From positions 1 to 51,345 of the IMG/VR virus record IMGVR_UViG_3300044699_000037: a stretch of DNA of 51,345 nt; one strand, 5' to 3'. Numbering within the stretch: the first letter of the stretch is position 1; every line of letters starts with the position of its first letter. Both the position numbers and the translations under genes were made by a program. This document shows positions 17,934 to 25,434 of this stretch, piece by piece. The notes beneath the pieces were generated by a model. That model did no database searches. It saw nothing but the letters and a program-made list of their open reading frames with translations, and was not told the DNA's origin. Source of the DNA: a virus.

Positions 17934-18192
17934 TTAGTTGCCGATTGCTAGGAGAAACACTGCTGCTGCCGTACCAACTACGCTAAAGGTCGCCGTGCTA
18001 CCAGAGACCGCCACTTCGATAGCATTACCGGCGTTCGCGGTACCTGCCGACGTGACAAACACCGCATCGATACGGTTAATGCCCTTCGGCCTCCAGGTGT
18101 TGGTATCCGCCATGGTTGCAGAAAGCGCAAAGGTAATGCGCTTGTCCCCCATCACGGTATTCCATTCGTTTGTGGTTGTGATTGCCTGCCAT
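17934..18192 (-). CDS. Small decoration-like protein, start region frameshifted
   Basis: The body reads MGDKRITFALSATMADTNTW and then INRIDAVFVTSAGTANAGNA, a beta-rich capsid-surface-like protein. GTG 18155 opens this frame, but coding-like sequence extends upstream in the same frame as WQAITTTNEWNTV. The strong AAGGAGG plus ATG at 18192 sit one frame off. The simplest reading is a start at 18192 with an indel just after it. Confidence 0.5.
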
Positions 18193-18208
18193 GGTCTGTT
18201 AGTCCTCC

Positions 18209-18697
18209 TTACAGGCCACGGATGAAGATCATGCTCCCGGTGATGACACCCGTGGTGAGCGCCTCGCAGATCTTGTTGGAGTTATACCCACCAGTGGTCA
18301 CGATTGCAGCCGAGATGGTAAATGCCCCGGCTAGAGCGCCAGCCGTGGTTGCCGCCTGGAGCACAACGTGCTGCACTGCGTTCGTGTCGACGAGTGCCGT
18401 TGCCGTCCCATAGACGGTCAGCCAACCGAAGCCAGACGTGGTAAACGCAGTCTCAGCGATACCAGCCACCGAACGCGCCGTAGCGGTTGAGGCAGCCGGG
18501 GTCAGCACAACAAGCGTACCCGTGGTATCGCTGTGTGAAGCCGCCGAGTTCGCAGCAATCGAGGCAGCCGTAGCCTTGACGTACTTGTACGCCTTGCCGT
18601 TCTCGAAACGCAGCGCCCCTAGCTCTTCCTGCTGCGTGCTGTCCATCGCGGTGATGGAAGTACGCCATGCTCCCTGATTCAGAAACGGTCCTGCCAT
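18209..18697 (-). CDS. Probable capsid decoration protein
   Basis: 162 residues directly downstream of the major capsid gene. The pattern ELGALRFENGKAYKYVKA followed by Ala/Thr-rich strands (RSVAGIAETAFTTSGFGWLT, VQHVVLQAATTAGALAGAF) resembles DUF2190-type head decoration proteins. It is one of the first genes after capsid, where cement proteins are usual. ATG preceded by AAAGGA. Confidence 0.55.
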   Translation of the reverse strand: MAGPFLNQGAWRTSITAMDSTQQEELGALRFENGKAYKYVKATAASIAANSAASHSDTTGTLVVLTPAASTATARSVAGIAETAFTTSGFGWLTVYGTATALVDTNAVQHVVLQAATTAGALAGAFTISAAIVTTGGYNSNKICEALTTGVITGSMIFIRGL

Positions 18698-18894
18698 GTT
18701 CGTGTCGTCCTTTCGCTAGCCGTGGTTCCGGTTGCCCGGTGGGGTGTTAAGGTGTGCCCGCGACGGCCCCCCTACCACTTCGGCCAGTATGTGGTGTGCT
18801 GAGACGTTGTACGTCGCGGCACCTCAGCCCACCATATGCACTGCATGACCCCCTGGCGGTACGGCACCAGGGGGTCACCTGTTAGCTTGTTGGC
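18698..18894. other. Non-coding gap with structured leader downstream of capsid gene
   Basis: No coding frame is convincing on either strand. Besides the hairpin at 18846-18877 there is a compact stem: GCTGAG (18798) with CTCAGC (18823), enclosing GACGT-TGT-ACGTC (18803-18815). It would lie in the 5' leader of the decoration gene and could tune its expression relative to the capsid protein. Confidence 0.4.
18846..18877 (-). terminator. Strong hairpin after major capsid gene
   Basis: An 11-bp perfect stem (TGACCCCCTGG / CCAGGGGGTCA) with a ten-base loop lies 18 bases after the capsid stop. There is no U-run after it on the minus strand, so it is more likely an attenuator or mRNA-stabilising 3' end than a complete intrinsic terminator. 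Confidence 0.5.
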
Positions 18895-19866
18895 TTACGA
18901 CAGGCCCGTTGCGCGGGCGTTCAGCCTTGGAGCCACGACGATCAACTGGCCAGCGAAGAGAATCTGACCGACAAGCACGTCCTGGTTGGCTGGCTTCTGG
19001 AAGCCGGTGAAATGGAAGTCCCGGCTCTTGTGAATGATCAGCTTGATGTAGTCCGTGTTAAGGAACCACATGTTCCCAGACGCGCACTTGCTGTCCGGCA
19101 CGACTGCCGCGCCGTTGAAGTTGATCGCGTTGTATCCGATCTTTGCAAGGTCCTCAAAGCCAGGACCCACAGGGAAACGCTGTTGCGGCTGCACGCGGTC
19201 CCAGACCTTGTCCCACATCGACTGCGTGGTCATGATCAGGTCGGGGCGGGCAGGCTGGATGGTGGCCGAGCCCATGATGCTGTTCAGCAGGGGCAGGTTC
19301 AGTGCGCCACCAGTGGTGTTCACGACGCCCTGGACAGCCGTACCCTGCGCACCGTTGGCGGAACGCGTGATACCACCGTAGGACGCCACGTTGGAACCAG
19401 CATCGATACCGGCGATCAGGCCCAGAAGCGCCTTGTTCGCGTTGCCGGTACCGTCAAGATACAGGTCAGTGCCGAGGGTGTCGGCCAGCGTGATGCGGGC
19501 TGTCTCCATCTCAGCTTCCACGAGGTCCATGACCTTCGTGGCCCCACCCTCGTTCTTCAGCATCGTCCGGCCATCGATGGTCAGGTTGCAGTAATACTGC
19601 GACCAATCGAAGAGCATGACCGTCTTGGTCTGCACGCGCTGGATGTCGAAGGTGTCGTTCGCGGAGTACGACCCAGCCGTCATCCCGGTGTAGATGATCG
19701 ACTGGCGAATCTGGTCCCCACCATCCAGGAGCACACGCTCCTTGGAGGCCAGGCGCAACCACAGGGGGTTGCTGTTGAAGAAGTTATCGACAAGACCCGG
19801 CAGATACGCATCGACCGTAGTCGCTGCAACGTCTGCTAGTGTCCGGCCATCAGTTGGGTTTGCCAT
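18895..19866 (-). CDS. Major capsid protein (HK97-like fold predicted)
   Basis: 323 residues. The N-terminus (TVDAYLPGLVDNFFNSNPLW) and the following LLDGGDQIRQSIIYTGMTAG, then DWSQYYCNLTIDGRTMLKNE, are typical of phage major capsid proteins of this size. So is the late strand-rich part (KLIIHKSRDFHFTGFQ) ending in VGQILFAGQLIVVAPR. It lies downstream of scaffold and portal, as expected. No protease gene or cleavable delta domain is evident, which fits a separate scaffold. The subfamily was not determined. Confidence 0.85.
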   Translation of the reverse strand: MANPTDGRTLADVAATTVDAYLPGLVDNFFNSNPLWLRLASKERVLLDGGDQIRQSIIYTGMTAGSYSANDTFDIQRVQTKTVMLFDWSQYYCNLTIDGRTMLKNEGGATKVMDLVEAEMETARITLADTLGTDLYLDGTGNANKALLGLIAGIDAGSNVASYGGITRSANGAQGTAVQGVVNTTGGALNLPLLNSIMGSATIQPARPDLIMTTQSMWDKVWDRVQPQQRFPVGPGFEDLAKIGYNAINFNGAAVVPDSKCASGNMWFLNTDYIKLIIHKSRDFHFTGFQKPANQDVLVGQILFAGQLIVVAPRLNARATGLS

Positions 19867-19883
19867 GGGTTAATTCGCTCCCA

Positions 19884-20090
19884 TTACCCCCGATTGCCAG
19901 GTCCCGTCTGTCCGCGCTGAGGGATCTCTAGACCGCATGATCTGAACGCCTGATGGAGTACGTTGCGCGCCTCCGGGTGATCGAGCATGCCGTGCTGCTT
20001 GGCATAGACCACCGTTCGGACCATCTTGCGCAAGAACTCTGCCTGCTCCATCGTCGTCACTCTCGCCTGCACCAATCTTTCCTCTGCCAT
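19884..20090 (-). CDS. Small helical protein between scaffold and capsid
   Basis: 68 residues, predicted mostly helical (EQAEFLRKMVRTVVYAKQHG, then DHPEARNVLHQAFRSCGL). Its position between scaffold and capsid genes suggests an assembly helper. Not recognised. Confidence 0.5.
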   Translation of the reverse strand: MAEERLVQARVTTMEQAEFLRKMVRTVVYAKQHGMLDHPEARNVLHQAFRSCGLEIPQRGQTGPGNRG

Positions 20091-20102
20091 GATCTACTCC
20101 CT

Positions 20103-21041
20103 TTACCCGCGAAACACGCCAGGGCCGTGCTTTTCGAGGATTTGTTTTGCTACGTCTTCGCGCATGCTTGCCAAACCCCGTTTTCCAGGTGCCGCGCTAC
20201 CAACCTTGAAAACCGGAGGTTCCCCACCGGCTACGGGGTTCACTGACGCCAATTCCTTGTTCTTGAGTTCCTGCTCCCAGTCCTTGCGAGCATTCTCCAA
20301 CACCTGCTTGGCATAGCTCTCTCGATCCACATTCATCGTGGCTAAGGTCTTGCCTAGCTCGATGGGGTCCTGCTGACCACTAAGAACCTTCACGGCCTGA
20401 TCAAGAACGGTATCGATATCGAGCGTCGGGTTCGCCAGCTTCATGTCCATGACCCTGCGATACAGGTTCAGGTAGTTATTGAAGTAGGCTTCCTTCGCTT
20501 GGATGTCTTGCTGGTACTTGTTCTGAAACGCTGATGCCCACTGCTCAAGGGCAGGCTTCAAAGCACCACCGATCTCCATGATCGATGCGCGCTGGAGTCG
20601 TTCCGCCTGTTGCTGAGGAGAAAGGTTTTCCCATCCGGCTGACCAATCCTGAGCGTTCTGCTGGACGGTCTGTTGTGCCTGCTGTTGAACGACCTTCTGT
20701 CCCTTCGGTGTTGCAAGGAACTTCTGAATATCGTTCCAGTTCGGCGCGATGTCCTTCTTGTACCACTGGTCCCACGCCTGAACCGCCTTCTCGTACTCCT
20801 GCTGACGGGGCACGAGTGCCTCGTATGCCTTCCGATACTCGCCGAGCATGTTGCCCTGCTCGCCCAGCTTTGACTCCAACTGCTGATACGCCTTCCAAGC
20901 GTCTTCAGCAGACTTGAACTTGTCCCCCCACGGTGACGCACCAGCCCCAGTCGAAGCAGGTGTCGCAGATGGTGTGGCTGCGGCTGCTCCAGGAGAAGGC
21001 GATGTCACTGCTACTGCTGGTTGGCTATTCTGGTTATCCAT
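20103..21041 (-). CDS. Scaffolding protein
   Basis: 312 residues. A Pro/Ala/Ser-rich N-terminus (~35 residues) precedes a long, highly charged, Gln-rich helical body with coiled-coil character (QKVVQQQAQQTVQQNAQDW, then ENARKDWEQELKNKELA) and a basic C-terminus (GKRGLASMREDVAKQILEKH). In scaffolds of this type the basic end contacts the capsid. Placement just upstream of the capsid gene supports the call. Confidence 0.75.
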   Translation of the reverse strand: MDNQNSQPAVAVTSPSPGAAAATPSATPASTGAGASPWGDKFKSAEDAWKAYQQLESKLGEQGNMLGEYRKAYEALVPRQQEYEKAVQAWDQWYKKDIAPNWNDIQKFLATPKGQKVVQQQAQQTVQQNAQDWSAGWENLSPQQQAERLQRASIMEIGGALKPALEQWASAFQNKYQQDIQAKEAYFNNYLNLYRRVMDMKLANPTLDIDTVLDQAVKVLSGQQDPIELGKTLATMNVDRESYAKQVLENARKDWEQELKNKELASVNPVAGGEPPVFKVGSAAPGKRGLASMREDVAKQILEKHGPGVFRG

Positions 21042-21111
21042 GTGTTCCTTCGCGTCCTCGGCTGTCTACGGTTATCCTTGCGGGCCGTAGGAGTCAGGTG
21101 TCGAGTAGCGT

Positions 21112-21495
21112 TTAAGCCCCTGGAGGTGCAGCGCCGCCCATGCCGCCCATCAAGCCAGCAAGTGCAGCCATTGACCCAGGTGCTTGTCCGGCCTGTTGGG
21201 AAGCCGGTCCCGTTACAGTAGGAGGCGGTTGACCAGGCCCAGCGCCAGGGCCACCCCCAGTGACCAACATGTTCAGCGCGCCTGAGATAAGCGGGGCGAT
21301 CCGAAGGTCTTCCTGCGCGGCTTCCCGCAGCAGTTGGACCGCTTGGGCCACCTTATCGCCTGCCGACATGCGCGGTGCCTGCGGCTTACCAGCCAACTGA
21401 GACAGCATGTCGCCCATCAGGTCCTTCCCACCGAGGGGAGCTTCCGTCTTGGTGACACCTGGCAGCGTTGGAGCAAACCCAGGAATAGCTGGCAT
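21112..21495 (-). CDS. Pro/Gly-rich virion-associated protein
   Basis: 127 residues. The central amphipathic helix GDKVAQAVQLLREAAQEDLR is flanked by Pro/Gly/Ala-rich low-complexity ends. It is related in style to the product at 22224-22655 (both have a short helical core and P/G tails), so the two may be diverged paralogues. Start overlaps the upstream stop as TAATG. Confidence 0.5.
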   Translation of the reverse strand: MPAIPGFAPTLPGVTKTEAPLGGKDLMGDMLSQLAGKPQAPRMSAGDKVAQAVQLLREAAQEDLRIAPLISGALNMLVTGGGPGAGPGQPPPTVTGPASQQAGQAPGSMAALAGLMGGMGGAAPPGA

Positions 21496-21635
21496 TACTT
21501 GCTGCGTCCACCCCGCAGGCTATACCCGCTGGTCTTCGCCACGTTGTCAGTCGCCAAGGTCTTCACGTTGCCAGCCTTGCTGCGGAAGCCCTTGGGCTTT
21601 GGACCACGAACCACACTTGCATGTCCCTTCGCCAT
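21495..21635 (-). CDS. 46-residue basic protein
   Basis: Starts at ATG 21635 with AAGGAG eight bases upstream. The protein is very basic (VVRGPKPKGFRSKAGNVKTL) and ends GYSLRGGRSK. The stop forms TAATG with the next gene. It resembles the basic product at 27708-27884 in composition; a nucleic-acid or capsid-interior role is plausible. Confidence 0.5.
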   Translation of the reverse strand: MAKGHASVVRGPKPKGFRSKAGNVKTLATDNVAKTSGYSLRGGRSK

Positions 21636-21649
21636 TGATTGTCTCCTTG

Positions 21650-21808
21650 TTAGCGTCGCCCGCGCTTTAGGTCGCGGGCCATTACCTTGCGTTGTGCTTG
21701 ATCACGCCTGATGTCGCGCGGAGAACCTTCCTTGACTCCCGGCTCCTCCACGTCGTACTCCGATTCCTCAAATGCATCCTTCGGCGGCATCGGAGCTTTT
21801 GCGGCCAT
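21650..21808 (-). CDS. 52-residue charged protein
   Basis: Starts at ATG 21808. Acidic middle (DAFEESEYDVEEPGVKEG) and basic end (RDQAQRKVMARDLKRGRR). One member of a run of five very small coupled ORFs between portal and scaffold modules. Unrecognised. Confidence 0.45.
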   Translation of the reverse strand: MAAKAPMPPKDAFEESEYDVEEPGVKEGSPRDIRRDQAQRKVMARDLKRGRR

Positions 21809-21810
21809 TG

Positions 21811-21897
21811 CTACTTCCGCTTACCGCTCTTGATGTCCTTCGGGTTTTGCATCTCCTTCTTCGCTGCCTTTCCAAACGGGAATCCACCACGCGCCAT
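21811..21897 (-). CDS. 28-residue basic peptide
   Basis: ATG 21897 preceded by AAAGGAG; reads ARGGFPFGKAAKKEMQNPKD and ends KSGKRK. The good ribosome site and tight packing (two bases to the next gene) support translation despite its size. Confidence 0.4.
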   Translation of the reverse strand: MARGGFPFGKAAKKEMQNPKDIKSGKRK

Positions 21898-21909
21898 CTG
21901 AAATCTCCT

Positions 21910-22038
21910 TTACCGAGGTGCTGAGGTTTGTCGCTGCGGGCTATGGGCCTTCAAGGACTTTCCCTTGAGCCCAGCCTTCGTGAATGAACTGATGGTGTAA
22001 CCGGAACCAGGCTTTACGCTGTTCACCGCGTCACGCAT
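21910..22038 (-). CDS. 42-residue basic protein
   Basis: ATG 22038; reads RDAVNSVKPGSGYTISSFTK and then GLKGKSLKAHSPQRQ. The ribosome site is weak. Same style as neighbouring small basic ORFs; no function inferred. Confidence 0.4.
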   Translation of the reverse strand: MRDAVNSVKPGSGYTISSFTKAGLKGKSLKAHSPQRQTSAPR

Positions 22039-22080
22039 CTCTTGTCACTTTCATGGAGACGGGTTAGAAAACAAAAGGTT

Positions 22081-22224
22081 TTAGCGTTTGCCGCGATCAG
22101 AACGTGATCTTCCGGCTTCACGCATAGCAATCGCGATGGCCTGTTTCTGCGGTCGACCGGAACGTACAAGCTCTGAGATGTTCGCGCTCACCGCTTTGTC
22201 GCTCTTGCCTTGAACGAGAGGCAC
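22081..22224 (-). CDS. 47-residue basic helical protein
   Basis: GTG 22224 overlaps the upstream stop as TAGTG. The motif SANISELVRSGRPQKQAIAI followed by AMREAGRSRS is one I recognise from small proteins in many phages and plasmids (pattern ANI.EL..SGRPQ.QA.AIA). It is predicted as a short helical, basic peptide; its function is unknown. Confidence 0.55.
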   Translation of the reverse strand: MPLVQGKSDKAVSANISELVRSGRPQKQAIAIAMREAGRSRSDRGKR

Positions 22225-22655
22225 TATCGTGCTCCGATCGGAGGCATGCCTTGAGGTGGCCCGCCTGGTGGCATACCAGGACCGGGGCCAGGAGGACCAC
22301 CTTCTGGTCCAACAGGCGCACCGCCAGGACCCGTGTTCGGATCATCGGTCGCGCCACGGGGCTGACCCTGCGCCGCCAGTCGCTTCGCTGCGAGTACGCC
22401 GAGTCCGGCGAGAAACGAAGCGCCCTGCGGGGAACCGGGAGCAACGCCAGCCATTGACATGAGTTTCGCGATGTTGGCAACGTTGTCGTCGCCACCTTCA
22501 CCGCCGCCCTGTTCTGGTCCCTGTGGCGGTAAGCCACCACCAGGACCCATGCCACCCTGTCCGGGCATCATGGAATACGGACGTGAAGTCACCCCAGGAA
22601 CTGGCCCGAGCCCAGGAGGAGGGGGCTGCGGAGGCATCAAGGGATTCATTGCCAT
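22224..22655 (-). CDS. Pro/Gly/Met-rich virion-associated protein
   Basis: 143 residues with Pro/Gly-rich ends (MPPQPPPPGLGPVPG; PPGPGPGMPPGGPPQGMPP) around a helical core (DDNVANIAKLMSMAGVA and LAGLGVLAAKRLAAQ). It sits just after the portal gene. Such low-complexity proteins are often minor head components; this is inference. Confidence 0.5.
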   Translation of the reverse strand: MAMNPLMPPQPPPPGLGPVPGVTSRPYSMMPGQGGMGPGGGLPPQGPEQGGGEGGDDNVANIAKLMSMAGVAPGSPQGASFLAGLGVLAAKRLAAQGQPRGATDDPNTGPGGAPVGPEGGPPGPGPGMPPGGPPQGMPPIGAR

Positions 22656-22656
22656 A

Positions 22657-22896
22657 TCAGTCTCTCTTTACAGGTGAATTGGTTGCGGGCGAAAGGATTC
22701 GTCGGCCAATACGTGGACAGCCGACGCGATGAACTGTCACTGCGGTGCGTGGATTCGACACCGCACCACAGTCAGGACAGCGGAGGGGAGGATCGAGCCT
22801 AGTGCTTCTTGTTGCCCTTAGGCGGCTCAGGTTGACCCATCCCGTATTGCTTGGCTTCCTCGAAGCCTTCACGCAACATCTCATCTGGGTCACCAA
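22657..22896 (-). CDS. Possible small zinc-ribbon ORF, start unresolved
   Basis: The stretch from the portal stop to 22657 reads LRCPDCGAVSNPRTAVTVHR and then VGCPRIGRRILSPATN, a plausible C-x2-C zinc knuckle followed by His and Cys. The frame is open back into the portal 3' end to 22896, but no well-placed start with a ribosome site is visible near 22800. An indel or non-canonical start is possible. Confidence 0.3.
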   Translation of the reverse strand: MVTQMRCCVKASRKPSNTGWVNLSRLRATRSTRLDPPLRCPDCGAVSNPRTAVTVHRVGCPRIGRRILSPATNSPVKRD

Positions 22897-24517
22897 GATC
22901 CGCCTCTTTGAGAATCGTCTTGACCGATGGCACAGGCACGCCGAGGTTGCCGCGCAACTGCATCGCCATCATCGTGCGCTGAATTCGTGTGTTCGCCAGT
23001 GACGAACCAGGCACCACAAGGAACCGGAAGTCGGTGAACATCTTCTCGACATCGAGCGCCTTGCGTGGATTGCCCTTGTCATCCATGAATATCTTCTGCC
23101 GCTCATAGATGTAGCTGATCCATTCCTTGCTGGCTCCAACGAGTTGTAGCGTGCGATCCGACGTGTAGTACTGCACCACACGGGAGATAAGCTTCTGACC
23201 AACACGCTCCAGCAGGCTCTCGTAGCGCCTGGAGATCTGACGGATCAGGGTCTGTGACTGTGCCTGAAGCCCTTCGAGGGCGGATGCGCTGATGGCTTGC
23301 CCGCCGTTCTCCTTACCAGCCGGGTCCACGTTGCCGGTGAGCATGTCGCAGAACCCTAGCAAGCTGGACATCAGTTGGAAGAGGTACTGCGGTAGCTCCT
23401 TCGGCATGTCGTAGGTAAGTTCACGACCTGGGCGCTTCTTGATGATGATGCCACCCTCGTTCGTCAACTCATCCCACTTGTCTGGCTCCAGCGCATCCAT
23501 GTCGGCAATGACCTTCACGTTGTTCGAGAGCAGCGCATTACGGATGATGCCGTCACCGATGCGGTTGAATGCTTCCTGTAGCCGACGCAGTTCGTTGACC
23601 TCGCCGATCCCCCACGGGCTATCGAAGTCAAGGTTCCAGTCGAACATGTCGATCGGGAAGCTCCCGTCCCAATAGGGGTTCTTCTCATCCGATAGGATTA
23701 TGTCTCCTGCTCGGATGATGCGTCGTCCGGTGGGGAAGAGGGCTTGGCCGTCTTGTCCAAGTTGGGGGTCTCGGAGCCAGTATTCACGAATCGTCGCTCG
23801 CGGGATCGGCCCTTCCTTGATAGCCGGACCTGGCTTGAAGATCTGCGGGAAGGATCGTAGGACCGAGGACAGGACGCCAACGTTTTGGCTCCTATGTTTC
23901 TCGCTGATGAAGGTGCTGTACTTGCGGTCGGGCGTGACCAGCATGCCGCGACCAGGGAATCGCTGCCGCAGATTGGAGATTGTGTCAAAGGTCTCCATGC
24001 AGAGATACGCCGCATTGTTCAGGTGCTCGGCTTCCATCACCATCGGATCGATCAGCATGCGCCGAGGATCGACGTGACGGATCACGATATCACCCAGGAA
24101 GTTGTTGTACGCCGGATCGTAGTAGGTGTAGAGAAACCCCGACCCCAGCGTCATGCCCGTCATGCCTAGGCGATACAGCACGGAGTCCATCTGGTTGAGG
24201 TCCCAGATGGACTTGATCGCCTGGTTGATGACGAAGGCGGCGTTACTGATTCCGGGCTTCGTCCCCACCACCTTGATGGTGGGCTTGACTTCCGTGAGGG
24301 CAGCCACCTTGCGTTCAACCTGGTTGCGGATGATGTTCGCCATAAAGTGCGGCGGACGATTCATGCGCCACTGGTCACCGCGAAGCTGCCGCAGCGATTC
24401 CTCCCAGTGCTTCCCGGCGTACTCGCGCGCGGAGGCGGACTCCGAGTCGAGTCCGTCGAGAAACCTCAGAATGCCGTGTTCGTCACTCTGAGCAGGGAGA
24501 CTGTAGGGCTCTGGCAT
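22799..24517 (-). CDS. Portal protein
   Basis: 572 residues. Features match podoviral portals: an N-terminal helical region (YAGKHWEESLRQLRGDQWRM), the conserved NIIRNQVERKVAALTEVKP, a wing beta region (IVIRHVDPRRMLIDPMVME), the stem/clip part MFDWNLDFDSPWGIGEVNEL, and a C-terminal Gln/Lys-rich tail. It lies downstream of TerL and upstream of scaffold. It forms the dodecameric DNA channel at the unique vertex. Confidence 0.85.
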   Translation of the reverse strand: MPEPYSLPAQSDEHGILRFLDGLDSESASAREYAGKHWEESLRQLRGDQWRMNRPPHFMANIIRNQVERKVAALTEVKPTIKVVGTKPGISNAAFVINQAIKSIWDLNQMDSVLYRLGMTGMTLGSGFLYTYYDPAYNNFLGDIVIRHVDPRRMLIDPMVMEAEHLNNAAYLCMETFDTISNLRQRFPGRGMLVTPDRKYSTFISEKHRSQNVGVLSSVLRSFPQIFKPGPAIKEGPIPRATIREYWLRDPQLGQDGQALFPTGRRIIRAGDIILSDEKNPYWDGSFPIDMFDWNLDFDSPWGIGEVNELRRLQEAFNRIGDGIIRNALLSNNVKVIADMDALEPDKWDELTNEGGIIIKKRPGRELTYDMPKELPQYLFQLMSSLLGFCDMLTGNVDPAGKENGGQAISASALEGLQAQSQTLIRQISRRYESLLERVGQKLISRVVQYYTSDRTLQLVGASKEWISYIYERQKIFMDDKGNPRKALDVEKMFTDFRFLVVPGSSLANTRIQRTMMAMQLRGNLGVPVPSVKTILKEADLGDPDEMLREGFEEAKQYGMGQPEPPKGNKKH

Positions 24518-24889
24518 TTAGCTTGTCGTCTCGTCTTGCTTCTCGCAGATGTGCTCTCCGTGGAGCGTGGCACCCTGAGGGATCGAACTCATGTTGAGGT
24601 TCACGTTCTGCCCGTTGAAGTTCTGCATGCTCATGTTCGCCGATTGATTATAGGCGGCACTCAACATGCCCATGTAAGCACCAGGGCTCACCTGATTGGC
24701 CGTGTTGCTATTGGCTGGGATATTCCCGAGGTTTCCAAAGGTCGTGTTCGTTCCGTTGCTCCACCAGATATGAGGGTTCTGGTAGTACTGGTACGGCCAG
24801 GTGTAATGGCCCCAGGTGGCTCTACCGCACGCGGAGCAATACCCGCAATGAGGGCAGAGGGAACTAGGCTGTTGCAGTGGCTGGTGCAT
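24518..24889 (-). CDS. Cys-cluster protein with Asn/Gln-rich tail
   Basis: 123 residues from ATG 24889, which has AGGAGG six bases upstream. The N-terminus carries a dense cluster CPHCGYCSACGRATWGH (C-x2-C-x2-C-x2-C), followed by a Tyr/Trp stretch (YTWPYQYYQNPHIWW) and an Asn/Met/Gln-rich segment (NQSANMSMQNFNGQNVNL). Probably zinc-binding; role unknown. Overlaps the preceding gene by 26 bases. Confidence 0.5.
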   Translation of the reverse strand: MHQPLQQPSSLCPHCGYCSACGRATWGHYTWPYQYYQNPHIWWSNGTNTTFGNLGNIPANSNTANQVSPGAYMGMLSAAYNQSANMSMQNFNGQNVNLNMSSIPQGATLHGEHICEKQDETTS

Positions 24890-25424
24890 TGATCGCCTCC
24901 TTGGCAATGGCGCAGTCTTCCTTGTGACCGAATACCGATAGCTTGCCGAAGTAGCAGTACTCGCAGCAGTACCGTTGTCCCCAGGTGGTCGGCTTGAGCG
25001 GGTCGCCGCACGTCTTGCACGCGCGCAGCGCGTTGCCTGGTAGCATCTCCTCCCAGTCGGGAAGGATGATGGGGGAGAACAACGTCCCCTCTTCACGGGC
25101 ACGCACGACGTAGCCACCGATTGCCTGCCAGAGCGGGATGTCCAGGTTCTTGCAGTACTCCCGGATCAGGTCTCGACAGTCGTCCGGCAGGTACAACAGG
25201 AGCTTCTCCATGCCGTCGTTCATGACTTTCGTGTCCTCGACATGAATGTACTCAGGCGTGAACTTGGCCTCGACATGCACGGGCTCAAATGGCTTCCGTG
25301 GGGCCTCGGGTTCTGCCGGATTCATACGAGGTGCCGCTGGCTCGAAGGTAACGGTATTGTTGGTGTTCTCCGTTCCATCAGCCGCGTCAGGGTTATGCAT
25401 CTTGAACTTCTTGTTGTACGCCAT
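24864..25424 (-). CDS. Zinc-finger protein between TerL and portal
   Basis: 186 residues; ATG 25424 is chosen for its GGAGG. A disordered Pro/Glu-rich N-terminus precedes a helical domain (MEKLLLYLPDDCRDLIREYC, then DIPLWQAIGGYVVRAREEG) and a C-terminal zinc finger: RACKTCGDPLKPTTWGQRYC, then CEYCYFGKLSVFGHKEDC. The helical part looks like a small DNA-binding or adaptor module. It may work with the packaging machinery, judging only from position. Confidence 0.5.
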   Translation of the reverse strand: MAYNKKFKMHNPDAADGTENTNNTVTFEPAAPRMNPAEPEAPRKPFEPVHVEAKFTPEYIHVEDTKVMNDGMEKLLLYLPDDCRDLIREYCKNLDIPLWQAIGGYVVRAREEGTLFSPIILPDWEEMLPGNALRACKTCGDPLKPTTWGQRYCCEYCYFGKLSVFGHKEDCAIAKEAINAPATATA

Positions 25425-25434
25425 CAATGGCCTC

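Noticed and set aside
422-22226. TAG stop-codon reassignment
   Set aside because: TAG clearly ends several genes (TAGTG overlaps at 422, 12726, 13190 and 22224), so it is read as stop. The TAG in the 32729 gene is more likely an error.
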